The notes beneath the pieces were generated by a model, which did not search any database, was not told where the DNA came from, and worked only from the letters and a program-made list of their open reading frames with translations. Both the position numbers and the translations under genes were made by a program. A DNA stretch of 64,000 nt from Desarmillaria ectypa (Eukaryota > Basidiomycota > Agaricomycetes > Agaricales > Physalacriaceae). The first letter of the stretch is position 1. Every line of letters begins with the position of its first letter. This document shows, in pieces, positions 25,634 to 36,959 of the stretch. The DNA lies in contig JAUDYN010000002.1 in the NCBI GenBank assembly GCA_030407005.1, forward strand, positions 4,154,001 to 4,218,000, read 5' to 3'.

Positions 25634-26049
25634 TGTTAGGGACTGTCTTAGTCATGTGACTTGGGATGTCAGCTGTCCTCTTTGGGCTGTTACACGTTCG
25701 AACAGTCACCCAGTTAGAGGATTAGGCTTGGTCTTCAGTGTGTGAGAGTAAGAAGTATATGATTCTAATTTAGTCAAAAGATGGAGTATAACTGTGAAGT
25801 TTACTCTACTTATATACTGTTTTTACAGTGTTATATATAGATGAAATGATAGTGTCCATGCTGGAACGGTGTCGAAGTAGAATGGTCCAGAAGGATCATG
25901 GTCCAATAGTGAACATCTGGGGTGACAATTGGTGGGAATGAGGGTAACGGTCGGCGAGTGGTTGGATACAAGTTGGAATCGATGGTTGATTAGATGGATG
26001 AGTCATGGATATGACTCAGATAAGATTAGATAATGGAAAAATCATAACA
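25634..26049. mobile_element. Young solo LTR of the gypsy family, AGTTG target duplication
   Basis: It starts TGTTAGGGACTG and ends AAAATCATAACA, flanked by AGTTG at 25629-25633 and 26050-26054. It belongs to the same family as the LTR at 16354. Unlike its surroundings it keeps about eight CpGs (cgttcgaa, acggtgtcgaa, aacggtcggcga, atcgat), so it is likely a later arrival in the decayed block. Confidence 0.82.
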
Positions 26050-26054
26050 AGTTG

Positions 26055-26925
26055 TCTGCCAATAAAAGATGTCAAGCAGAATAGCCAACCCATTAGGGTC
26101 AAGCCAACTAGCAAAAAACATAGTAGAAGGTAGGCAGAGGACTAATAATTTAATTGATGAGATATGCTTAGTCAGCATCCAAAATGAGTGCTAAGTCCCA
26201 TGCACTCTCAGAATGTTCACCACCACCACTATATGTCTCATCACAACCTCTGCCATCTCCTTTGGTTGACATAATTATATTATCATCCTTGCTTAATGTC
26301 TTTTGTCAGCAAGAATTTCTTCTATTTGCTAGTGTCTGAAAGTGTGCCACAATTATTCTAACTCCAGTTTATGCATTTCATCTTTCTCTCCAGCCTTGGC
26401 AACTATATGTACATATTCTAGCATATTCTACTATCATATTCTGTTATAACTCTTGCACTTAAGATAAGCTCTAAACTTCTGCAGATATTTTTGATACTGT
26501 CTTCCAACCTGACACTCTCAAAAATTCATTCAGACCTGGATATTCTATTGCATAATAGTGTGGAAAACACATATAACTTTGACCACCATTCTCCCTTCCA
26601 TTTGCTTAAGTCCCCATATCCTCTAGCTCTAGGATCTTTTAATAGTAAATGAGATATAATCTTTAATAATATCAACTACTTTATCATTACTCCCAATGCA
26701 AATATGATTTGCATGCCTCCTCTGTGAACCAACCAGGAAATTTACATGCAATCTAACTATTGGTATAGTTGCAATAACCTATTATAATGGCTGCAAGCTT
26801 ATATAGAGCAATTTCCACATCTCATCTGCATTTGTTGGATACTGCCAGAGTCTAGCAACACTCTTCACCCACTTTACTATAGTCTCACCAATTATAACTT
26901 TGTCAAATATGATTCATCAGCCATC
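26055..26925. other. CpG-free stretch, no gene
   Basis: The sequence is AT-rich and CpG-free, with no frame or repeat that I can name. Confidence 0.35.
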
Positions 26926-27480
26926 ATGGAGGGAGTAGGTCACCTGTGCAGGTCAACATTACTGAAGCTGCAGAAAGCATGCCAGATCATTATCAAGTCT
27001 GTGAACACTATTAACACAAGCAATAGCATGATGTGCAGTATGCATGAGCATCTAAGTATGATTGAGTATCTTCTTGAGCAACTTTATACTCTCCCTACCT
27101 TATTTTTGCATGTCTGCCTAATGTTTGTAGAGATGCAGCACATTGCCCTGGAGTTGCAAGTTTTCATCAAGTATATGACTATCTTCAAACCACTTATGAA
27201 TACTCCAGAAAGTGATGCACCATCTCTACCTATCGATAAGGATCTAATTGGCATATTCTGTAATGATGCAACTATTGTATAATGGTTTTTCAAAGCTGGC
27301 ATTCCTGTTTGGCATATTGTCCTCATGAAGGATCTTAGTGATACTTGGGTTGATGTGTTGTCCCTGTTTATGACATTGCCAATCACAGAGAAACCCTGTT
27401 GTCTAAAGCTCCCTTCTGTGTTTGTTGGCTCTTTGAGAGACCCCAGGAAGTACCTCAAGATATAAGAATTTATAATGCAC
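26926..27480 (+). pseudogene. Decayed coding sequence of an unnamed fungal family
   Basis: A 118-codon frame (26926-27282) ends at a TAA, but the reading frame continues in the same phase after it with FFKAGIPVWHI and then PITEKPCCLKL and FVGSLRDPRKYL before another stop. The order of a helical part, a DKDLIGIF segment and a GIPVW segment recalls a multi-copy family of long hypothetical proteins that I associate with mushroom genomes, but I cannot name a domain. It is CpG-free like the rest of the block. It may be host sequence caught in the silenced block rather than a transposon. Confidence 0.4.
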
Positions 27481-29589
27481 TCTCTAAAATAGGTAGACCC
27501 CTTTGCTCTCTCATTCCCAATTGTACTCAGTCACAGTGATATTCCCTTAGCTGTGGCTAAATCATCTTCTTCATGATATTGTCCTTGTATATATTCATAC
27601 TCTTATTCTGAAGATGCAGAGTCTGAATTACATTTAAGATAATAATAAAGATGCTTGACTTTAATCTAACTGCCTATTAGACCCTCAACACTCACTTCTT
27701 TCTCTGTTGGTAGAACCATGGCATGCTGCACTTCTAGCTGTTGATGTGAATCCTGTGCACTGCCACTCCTATGCTTGTCTAGCTCCCTCCAATCACTTGG
27801 CCAATCTGTGGAAGAATCAATATACCTTTCCCCAACCAGACATCTTGCAACCTTGAATACTGAAGAGAAGGTGGACTCATTTCTCATCTAATGACTTTGC
27901 CTGCACACACCATTATATGCTCATCTCACTGTGACTGAATGTGTTCCACTAAATCTTTATCATCAGGAGTGGTGCACAGTCTTAGCATTAGGATTCCTTT
28001 GTTTGGCAAGTAAGCTAGGCCAACAGACAACAAAAGCTGCAAAACAACACCAAGAGGTCAGTAGAATGATAGATGGCTATCTCAATGACTTCCCTCTACA
28101 TGTGGATAATAATGCATCCACAGCTTTCTGGAAAGGAAAAGCATATAGGTCACTCACAACTGAGGAACATCATGAAATTTGCTGAGCTCACCAAAGTCAA
28201 TTTTCATTGTGAGTTTAGGGCACTGCATCACCAAGTGACTGCAAGTTCAGGACTAATAACAGAAGCATTAGACATAAGCTGGTGCTTTTCAGATGGTCAA
28301 CATTTATCTGGACAAATTGATATTGGATGTGCATATTATTTGTGGCTAGAGTGTGCACTGTGCATCTTTGCAATGAAAAGAGCTATGTGAACATGGCAAG
28401 GGCATCCAGCATCCTTGGACACTGTCAAGCCTGCTGGATAGATAGAGAAGGAATTCCTGGCCCTCAAAAAATTGATTGCTTCATACTATGCAGATACTTT
28501 CTTCCTGTACTTTGGATGTGCACCTGTGCTTTCTTGCCAGTTATCACATAAGACTTCAGATGTGTATGTTCCTGATCATCAACACTAGGTGACAATAACA
28601 CAGTCAGGCATCTATTTAGATGCAGAAGAATCACTGTGATTTAGCTTGATTTTTGGCATCTTATTATCCTTTCCATATAATATTATTACACTTTATGTTT
28701 CCCATGTTGGAAGAAGTCTGCAACATCTACCATCAATATCTTCAAATCATATTCATCAGATAAAGGGAGACTCAGTGGGACTTGGTGATATGATGTGAGT
28801 ATTTATGACAGTGTATGAAGTGGAGATAGTCGCAATAGAAATGGACAGTGCATGACACATTGAAAAAGCCCTGGTGGTGCAGTATGTCTATAGCACAAAG
28901 ATGCTATAACCACTTAGGCTGCACTGAACCCTTCTCACTGCTGTAGTTTCATCTTCATTCAAGTTGTTAGGATTAAAATGCATCATTTTATACTGTACTG
29001 ATAATATGAATACTGTCATAGTTTCTTGTGCATACAGGAAGCATGCATAAACTAGCAGCAATAGACCCAGTCACTGCATGCTATCTCAACCAAATCTGAC
29101 CAAAGGACAATCAGCATGTAACAGGGCACTGACTGTCTCATGAGAATTGAGCCAAACATCATTTTTCAGGCTCTAGTCAGCTTCTAAAGATTTTTGGCAG
29201 GGCAGAAAGTGTATTTGAAGCATGCTGAAGTTTGAAAAAAGATAGTCAGGATATGGACTGAAAAGATGTTCAAGTCAGGCCTGGCAGGTCTGGCAGCATG
29301 TATGGCATGAGGTGCAAATGCCTACAATGGTGACAAGGATGAATGCTACAATGGCTCAGCTCAAAAGATTCTGTTCCCCCTCTCCTGCATTATTATTTTT
29401 CTTCCTCTTTTTACACAACAAATCAAGATATGGTGCCCACCTTTTTATTCTTCCTTCCAGCAAGGGGAATGACCTTGTGAGTCTGTCTTGTCCTTTTTCT
29501 TTTTCTACCATCTTCTACTAGTACAAGACTACTGTATTATAAACATTATTCTACCCTACACACACACACAGCCCACCATCACACTGTCC
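27481..29589. other. CpG-free stretch, fragments of coding-like sequence
   Basis: Open pieces at 27931-28185 and 28073-28390 on plus overlap in different frames. The first may continue the decayed gene at 26926-27480, since it has similar composition and the same strand. Toward the right the sequence becomes pyrimidine-rich, with a short ac repeat at about 29560, before the CpG-rich boundary at about 29.59 kb. Confidence 0.3.
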
Positions 29590-32168
29590 CTTTCCTTCTT
29601 TCCCTTCCTTCTCGCGCGCGTAAACGCGTCGGTTCCCCATTCATTCAGTCCCCTTCCGCGGGACCAGATCCCTTGACGCGAGCGAGCCGAGGCTGGCCGG
29701 TGGCTGTCCCTGCCACTCTCCGTCACCCGTGTGACGCCTGTGACGTCGACCGTCTTTATCCCCGGTGTAGACCTACTTCATGTGAGTATCATTTCAGACG
29801 CCTGATAATGCATGCGAAGAGAAGACATCATCATGTACACGATATAGTTCCTAAATATGTCAAATATAGCAGGCCGACAATGATTGTGAGCATTTTGAGC
29901 CTGAACAAACAGGCTGAACATCTGCGACTTTGCCTTGAACATGTCTTCACCCTTCACTTCACCGAGCTTGATGGATAGCCTACCCGATAGCCAGGAGTGA
30001 CCAGACGGTTTGCCAACAGTAAGGGTTCCAGCTCTGGGGAAATTAACTGATGTACTGAATAAACCATTTTCAGTGACAAAATACGAAACAAAAACTAGGC
30101 TTGTAGTTACCTCCTATCCTATCGAAGATGTCTCGTACTAGTGCCAAATCAAAGATGCCAGATCATATATTTGACATCGTGCCTTCAGTCCCGTGACGAC
30201 AGCTTCACATCACTGCTGCCTCCTGTATTGTTCTGTGGATCCTCCGCTGGTAGATACCGGAACGGATGCCAGTAGAGCTGTCATACGAAGTTACGTAATG
30301 CGGGAGGCGGCGCGTAGTGGACGATACAGTGGTGAGCCTTGAGCAGTACAGTCGCATATCTATACGCGATTATCCACCATAATTACACATAGTTCGTCCT
30401 AAACCAGAACTGGTGCTATGTCCACGATTCTGAACAACAGGTTCGCGTAACCCATTATCAGCTTCTCTTCGAGCATTGGCCCTCTCAATACCTGGTCAGA
30501 TCTACGTTGACGCGTTGACGTTGCCTTACAAAGCTTGAAGAGTTCGCTACACGCAATATATTAGCACACAAGTCCCCGATACAAGGAGACCAGACATACT
30601 ATTACATCTCTTCTACCTCGTCCCTCGTGGTTTTCCTGCCAGTTCGTCTGAATGAAGTTTTGTCGTCTTTGCCCAAAATCAATCCTAGCAACGGTGGCTG
30701 TGTAGGACCTGGCCGCCTTGAGAATGCTTCTCGAGCCTTGACCAATCGTACGTGTCCTGGACTCATCTCTGAGATCGTGTCGAGACATTACGAGGGTTTC
30801 GGATGTAAAAATGCGCATATAGGCAATCTTCATGGCCGCTTCTATCAGGAGCAAGAACGCATATATCTTTCTGTACGGATAAATGTCTGCTAAGCACAGC
30901 GGAGGAAGGGAAAACGTACCAAGTTGACTCCCTCCAACACGCTCCTTGGTCCTAACAAGCCCTTATTCCACGGTCATCTGCAGGATGAATGGCGACTCTA
31001 CGGCGTTGGATGGGGAACGTCGAACTGGAAAGCAGGATACGACAGGCTCGTCCTCGTAAATGGAAACTACGTGTGATAATCGCCTATGCAAGTATATGCG
31101 CCTCCTATACCACAAAATAAGTTGAAAAAACAACCGCACAGTAGCTGGAAATCGAAATACAGTTTACAGCTCGCAGGGCATCTGAGCGAGCCAGGAGATC
31201 GAGCATGCGTAGTACAACATTGGAGTTCTCCCCACTCGATATTGTCAGACAGTAAGAGGATGTCTGTTTGATGTTTAAAAACTTGTTTGTCCCTCAAGGA
31301 AAGCCAGTATATGTATACGCACCACGGGCGTATCGTCAATCTATCCTGGCCAAAAAATCAGGACGACGACGTCGGACGCACCGATGTCAACACATCATTT
31401 GCAGGTGTCTAAACAAGCAAAATATTCCACTATTCTTCGTCGCCATTGGGGGGAAAGCAAGACATAAAGCCCGCTGGGATGGCTATGTATCATGGTGGTA
31501 GGACGTAGGAAGGCCCTCAGGGGCATCCTGCAAATTGCTATTTTTGAAACCGTGACACGTGACGCCTTTCAAATAATTTCAATTCCTGCCATTGTCGCGA
31601 GTTCTTGGAATTCTTCTGCATTGACCGCTGAAACTAGTCCCGTTGTAGTGGATGTGTGTAGTATAACTCGGGTTTCCTGGAGAGATATTTTCTTTTTCTG
31701 TTAGGATTCCGACCGCTGCGGCAGATGTTCTCGTTTTGGGGGGCATAATGCTCTTACAGTCGCCGCATAATTATAATCATCTGGACCCATTATATACCGA
31801 ATGAGCGAAAAGATGTATATTCCCCTGCCGCTCAAGCCACAAGTCGAATGTGCTCAAGTGGCTTGTATCTTTATACAATACTGTACGTTTCTGGTCTGAT
31901 GTTTTACTCTACGACAGCTCTTGCAAACGGCATTTATTCCTTATGAAGTTGTGGGGCCTCTGGGGACGAGTGGTAGGAACATATTGCAGCGCAGAGAGGG
32001 ATCCTACAGCGAATGCGCTACTAGAACATCTCAGAGTAAACTATCCCCTCTATCTTTCATAGCAAAGTCTCAGGTGCTAGTTCAGGGTACAGTACGTAGC
32101 ACAACCTACCGTATGCATCTTTCCCGCCGGAGTATCTACCATTGTTTGACTATCAGCCTTTATAAACA
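29590..32168. other. Intergenic stretch right of the CpG-poor block
   Basis: CpG content is normal from here on. I see no gene with linked exons. One coding-looking terminal piece lies on plus at about 30920-31076: it reads NTLLGPNKPLFHGHL, DEWRLYGVGWG, then LVLVNGNYV and a stop. I could not connect it to upstream exons or name it. Frames elsewhere overlap on both strands. Confidence 0.35.
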
Positions 32169-34873
32169 TTAAAGCTTGTGCTTTGCCATATCACAGTTTT
32201 TCATCCGACGCTCCCATTCCTTCTGTGCCGCAATTCGAAGAGTGGTTTTCACTATTTTCCCTGAAGGCGTGTGCACTGTGATAGCAGTGCTCCAATCAGC
32301 ACATGCCTGGCGATACAAGAAAAATCAAAAGTTCACCAAACTCGCCATCCTGGACCATTACCATGATGGGAACGGCAAATTTGGGTAACCTGGAGATAAA
32401 TACCATGTTATTGCCTTCGACGATGAATCATAATAGAGAGCCTACAGCTTCCTCGCAATAGACAAAAGCTTCTCTTCCTTCACCTTTCCGCGCCACGATG
32501 GTTTAACTGTAACAATAGCGGCCACTAGTTCTCCCAGTCGCCTATCGGGTACGCCGACTGCTGCTGCTTCTAATACACCTGGTTCATTGTGTAATGCGCT
32601 GACAACCGAGACACAGTCCTGCAGTATCTCTTTGGTAACGTCGATGAAAATTAAGGGGAAAATATGCTTTACCACGTTCTCTCCACCGCGGATGATAATA
32701 TCTTTGATTCTCCCCTTGATAAACAAAAATCCCTCGGCATCTCGATATCCTAAATCGCCTGTCATGAGCCAGCCATCCTGTGTCAGTGCCTAAATCCAAT
32801 TGTCTGTACTACAATCACAGCTGAAACGTAAATCTTCACCTTATCGGTCGCCGCTACCGAGGTTGTCATTATTAGCCGTAGAAATAAAGAAACAATACAC
32901 ACCTCGATCGCCAAAATATCCCTTCATGACTCCAGGACCATGAATCCATACCTCCCCGACTTCGCCCGGTGCAGCCTCGATATCTTTCTTCATTATAATG
33001 AGATCCGTGACAGGAGGCGGTAATCCACTGATCGAAATTATATCAAGACATACCCGACAGCGAAAAATACAAAGACGAGCCTGCTTTCTGGCCGAGCCAA
33101 ATAGTCTTCCCCAGCTGCAAGTGCATTCAATTGAGCAATAAAGAGCAGCATACTTACACAGCACTCACCAAGACCTATAGCTGTCGAATTGGTTTCAGTG
33201 AGTCCATAAGCATTTGATCTAATATTGTATCAGGACACCTATACGACCAGAACGCTGACATGAACCTACATGACAGCAGAAGGAAATGTTTCCTTCGATC
33301 TGATAACAAGAGACCCTGCCACAGGCGCCCCGCCTAGGGTGATACTCTCCATGGGGAATCCGGCCAAATGATGCTCTAAATCGGTTATCATGAATGGGAT
33401 GCTAGAAGACAACAATCAAAAAGAGACGACGGAAGACAATAAATCGATCAAACCCGCCGAGGGACTTGACGTTCTCTTCTCTACAAAACCTAATGGCACG
33501 GCTTATATCAATTAGGATGAAGATATAATGAATCTGCAGTCTACCTTGCCGCTTTAAAGACAAGGTCAGAGTCCGAGCATGCAGGTGAGAATGAAAAACA
33601 TGCCTTCTGGTACGTCCCATTTTCTCAGCAGGACAAGTTTATAACCGTACATTGTTGCGTTTAGCTGGGAACACGTTGAATATACGGTTGTCCAATGAAG
33701 CACACCTCCTCACCGTTACAGCTGTAGCCGTAACATGGAAGAGCGGGGTTGATAGTAGAGCACCTTTCTGAGGTCCCACATCAGATGGTGGCGGGAAGGG
33801 CTCTCCTCGCCGAACAGCATCTCGACCGGAGATGAACGCGCTCTGATTTATATTCATAAACGCAGGCAAACAACGTGGTTAGAACAAGACCTACCGTGAA
33901 AAGGATAGTCAAGCAAGCTCTCTGGGAGCTTAGTACACCCTCTACGAAGATAAAATTAGCAGATGGACTAGTGAAAAAGGGCCGATGCTTTACTCGGAAG
34001 ACCAGTGGTCCCGGATGTGAAAATAATAGTGGCGTCGTCCTCTGGAGTTATTTGAGGATCGTCAAGGACGGACTCTGTATTTTCCAATGAGCGAGAGAAA
34101 ATAGTCCCGAAATTCTCCATGCTAGTCCAGAGGCCTTTGCCTTCGTGTTCCTCCATGACGATGCAACCTGATGCACCTGTGATATCTTTGAGGTGATCGA
34201 TGACGGGCTCGATGACGTTAGCTCGTTCAGGGTCAAGAAGAATGAGCCTGCATTTTGTCAACGCGATGCAGTGTTGGAGGGGTTCAAGTGGAAGCCATCT
34301 ATACCGAAGGTCGAAAATTAGACTTTACCCAGGGAGGAGAAGAGAAGGCGTACGCATTTACGAGGGCAGTAACCGCGCCCAATAGATCTATGTGGTTATT
34401 ATAAATAGAAGATACCGAAAGACAGAAATCGTACGGCAGGCCCAGAATGCGACGTAATAGGTAGGGAAATTTCTCGAGCAGATGACAACTCGGTCGCCTG
34501 TGGGTGGTGGTGGTACATAAAAATCCTTTTGCTATGGCAGTAATACTCACCCTTTTTGACACCATAAACTTCTCTAAAGACCGCAGCACAACGCACCGAC
34601 CTTTCGAACATCTCTCGGAATGTATACCTCTCATTCTCGTACACAACATAAATCTTGTCCGCGTGCTCTTTGGTCGCATGAAGCCACAACGCTCGCACGG
34701 ACGGCCACAGATTTTTGAACACACGTAGAAGACGATCTTCGACAACCTAAAAATGCTACATCAGGGAATGGCAATCGATGATAGAAATTAGACTCATTTA
34801 CGCGTGTTTCGACTTCAAGCAGGCTTCCTGGCGCAGTGAGAATTTTGTCAGCTGCATATGGGACGTGATGCAT
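32169..34873 (-). CDS. AMP-dependent acyl-CoA synthetase/ligase (ANL family)
   Basis: About 597 residues in 18-19 exons, all joined in frame by eye. It should activate a carboxylic acid with ATP and load it on CoA. Visible motifs, in order: [20 protein letters not shown] (P-loop, with a 46-bp intron inside it); [37 protein letters not shown] (Asp that binds ribose); [12 protein letters not shown] hinge; and [11 protein letters not shown] with the C-terminal lysine. The C-terminus HKL resembles a type 1 peroxisomal signal, weakly. Start at 34873 ([16 protein letters not shown]); an upstream in-frame ATG at 34921 is possible. Around 33.5-33.6 kb, joining needs either a GC donor with a 7-nt exon (33545-33551) or a GT donor that adds a hydrophobic insert. 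The stretch after LARPES (about 33.06-33.11 kb) fits the family poorly. The substrate is unknown. Confidence 0.88.
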
Positions 34874-35219
34874 GATGAGAGATTTGAACAGCAAAAAAAA
34901 TTCGATATGGAATACCTTCATCCAGCGTATAACGGGGTCTTGACATGGTGGGGAAGGTGAGGAAGAGCAAGGCCGCGGCTACCCCGCTCCGGCTTTCATC
35001 ATGAGGGCCGGCTATCGCATGAGCCGGAAACAAAAATCAGACGATGTTCGAATGATCTTGTTTATGACAGATTCCAAGCAGGGTGGTGATGATAAAGGCG
35101 GCAGCTCGGATGTACGGCTTTTGATGAGATAAAAGAAAGGATGACGAGACACTTGAACGCGGCACCGAATATGAGCTATGACACTATCTGTCAGATGAAT
35201 GAATGCAGTTACGTGAGAA

Positions 35220-35528
35220 TTACTTTCGCATACTATGAAATCTTAGGTTGCGTTTAGGAAGCAGTATGCCAAAGGCGGTCGACGGTACCGAGTGAAATCT
35301 TTGCACGAGGGTTGGCTGTATGTGTATTCCAGGAATGTGAACTAGGTGTGCAGTCAGTACGGCGATACTATAGAGGACGCACACCTTGAGAAAGATGTGG
35401 TAGTTTGAGTCGAGAGCGGTGATGACTAAATTAGGACTCGATCTGTCGCTATTGTCACGGCCACCGAATGGCACGTAACGTGACCCTGTGCTTCCTTGTT
35501 CACTCCAAACCAGGTTATCCTCCGCCAT
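35220..35528 (-). CDS. Small unknown protein, 79 residues, two exons
   Basis: Exon 1 (35385-35528) begins MAEDNLVWSEQGSTG, continues with a RYVPFGGRDNSD stretch, and ends HIFLK at a GT donor. A 69-bp intron ending acatacag leads to exon 2 (35220-35315), which ends RFHSMRK and a stop. The join is in frame and both splice sites are canonical. No signal peptide or membrane segment is visible. I do not recognise the family. It lies upstream of the AMP ligase on the same strand, about 350 bp from its start. Confidence 0.5.
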   Translation of the reverse strand: MAEDNLVWSEQGSTGSRYVPFGGRDNSDRSSPNLVITALDSNYHIFLKVCVLYSIAVLTAHLVHIPGIHIQPTLVQRFHSVPSTAFGILLPKRNLRFHSMRK

Positions 35529-36913
35529 TATTGTTCTCGTCGTGGGTGTTCTATGCAGTATTTCTCTTATGGACACGGTATTTCTTCCTTTCATGAGTCA
35601 ACCCTGTTGCTGGCCAGGTCCTCGTACCTTAATCACTGGCTAGTGCAATTACTACTTCTCTGGACGTACCCGCATAAGCATTGTCTTTGTAAGTTTTAAC
35701 GGATATTTCCAATGATCAAGCTTTTGTAGCGCATAATTCCAATCTTAGACTGAGCGGCGTGAGCTCGTGATTTGATTGCCGGTTGCACTCTTGCCTGACT
35801 ATACTTGCCGGAACACCCTTAGGCTGGGTAGCAATCATGGAACCGAATCCCTCGTTTCGTCCCTCATTGGGCGTTCAGTGTTCATTAAATATATCTCCTG
35901 ATTTTCTTGGATTCTGGATGTCGTGCTTAGACCGCCCGTCAAAACGGTACCGATTCCAATACTATGGGAATTTCTTGAGTCCTGGCTCTATCCGCTGGTG
36001 AAGCAGCTGTGTCCTGTCCGGAGTAAAACTTTTGGGGGGCGCTTCGACCGAAAACTTAAAAATTATCTCGTGGACACGAACCTAGAGAAGCGGGATGAAG
36101 GTATATAAAACATTTATCAGAGCAAATTTTGGAAAGACCCGAACCTCATTTCAGCTGGCTGCCACGTGTATCTCGAAAATCAATCATCGAGGCCGCATCT
36201 CGAATCATACCGGCGATGATCGACCTTGCGAATGCCGTGAGTCATTTCGTGCCCCATTCCATTTCTGATCCTCACTGGACCATCCACCGGGAAATTTCCG
36301 TCCGTCAGCTTAACGCACGGCCAACCCGACTCATTCTTCCAGGCTGAAACCAGGACACTCGACATTAATCAATCATTGTTCGAACCACAAGCTTGTGGGT
36401 AAAAACTTATTTTTCATCTGTAAATATATTTACCCGCAAGTGGCGGTAGTGCTGGATTCCAGGAACGTAGAGGACCAACAAGGTACAACCGACTATCGCA
36501 ATTCGCTTTGCTGCTCCGTACCAAAAAAAAATAGACTTCTCAATCAAATCGGGAGGCTTCAGTCTCCTGTGCCGTGATATACTCTCCGTTCCAATCATAG
36601 TACTCTTGCCGCTGTCTAACGTTCAGGAACCCTTTTCACCTTTTATCCACGTCGGAGGAGTCAACACGATTCATCATTGATCCTGCACACACGCCTCCCG
36701 GGTCATTCCACAACTGCGTTCTGATTTTCCGTTCAAGTCGTCACTTCTCAGGCAATCGCCAGAAATATACAGACTTCTATTCAGGAACTGTCGTCTCCTT
36801 TCACTTTCATGACTATCGTTCACCGTGTTCCGAAGTGCTATGCTCCCTCCGTTGATGAACTCAAAACCCTCCCTGGGAGTTCCAGAACAGCACGGGACCG
36901 GGCTCGGAGGCTC
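35529..36913. other. Intergenic stretch, nothing assigned
   Basis: Plus-strand frames of 60-72 codons (35783, 35923, 36129, 36395) do not join and show no motif. The right part is the promoter and leader region of the seven-helix protein gene. Confidence 0.4.
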
Positions 36914-36920
36914 TATATAA
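36914..36920 (+). promoter_or_regulatory. TATA box of the seven-helix membrane protein gene
   Basis: TATATAA lies 40-46 bases upstream of the ATG at 36960, consistent with a very short leader. Confidence 0.55.
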
Positions 36921-36959
36921 CGACAAGCCCCACTCTAAAGTGTAGAAGAGTGAAGCACA

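Larger units (their letters stand above)
11920..29589. other. CpG-depleted block of transposons and decayed genes
   Basis: From about 11.92 kb to about 29.59 kb CG dinucleotides nearly vanish while TG and CA are abundant. For example, 12001-12240 contains no CG at all. The right edge is abrupt: CpG-free pyrimidine-rich sequence runs straight into ctcgcgcgcgtaaacgcgtc at about 29612. The block holds gypsy remnants, at least six LTR copies, a solo LTR of the family seen at 4013, and decayed coding regions. The pattern is what C-to-T change at methylated CpG would leave on both strands. Scattered CpGs remain at about 22.1-22.7 kb and in the LTR at 25634-26049. Confidence 0.85.
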
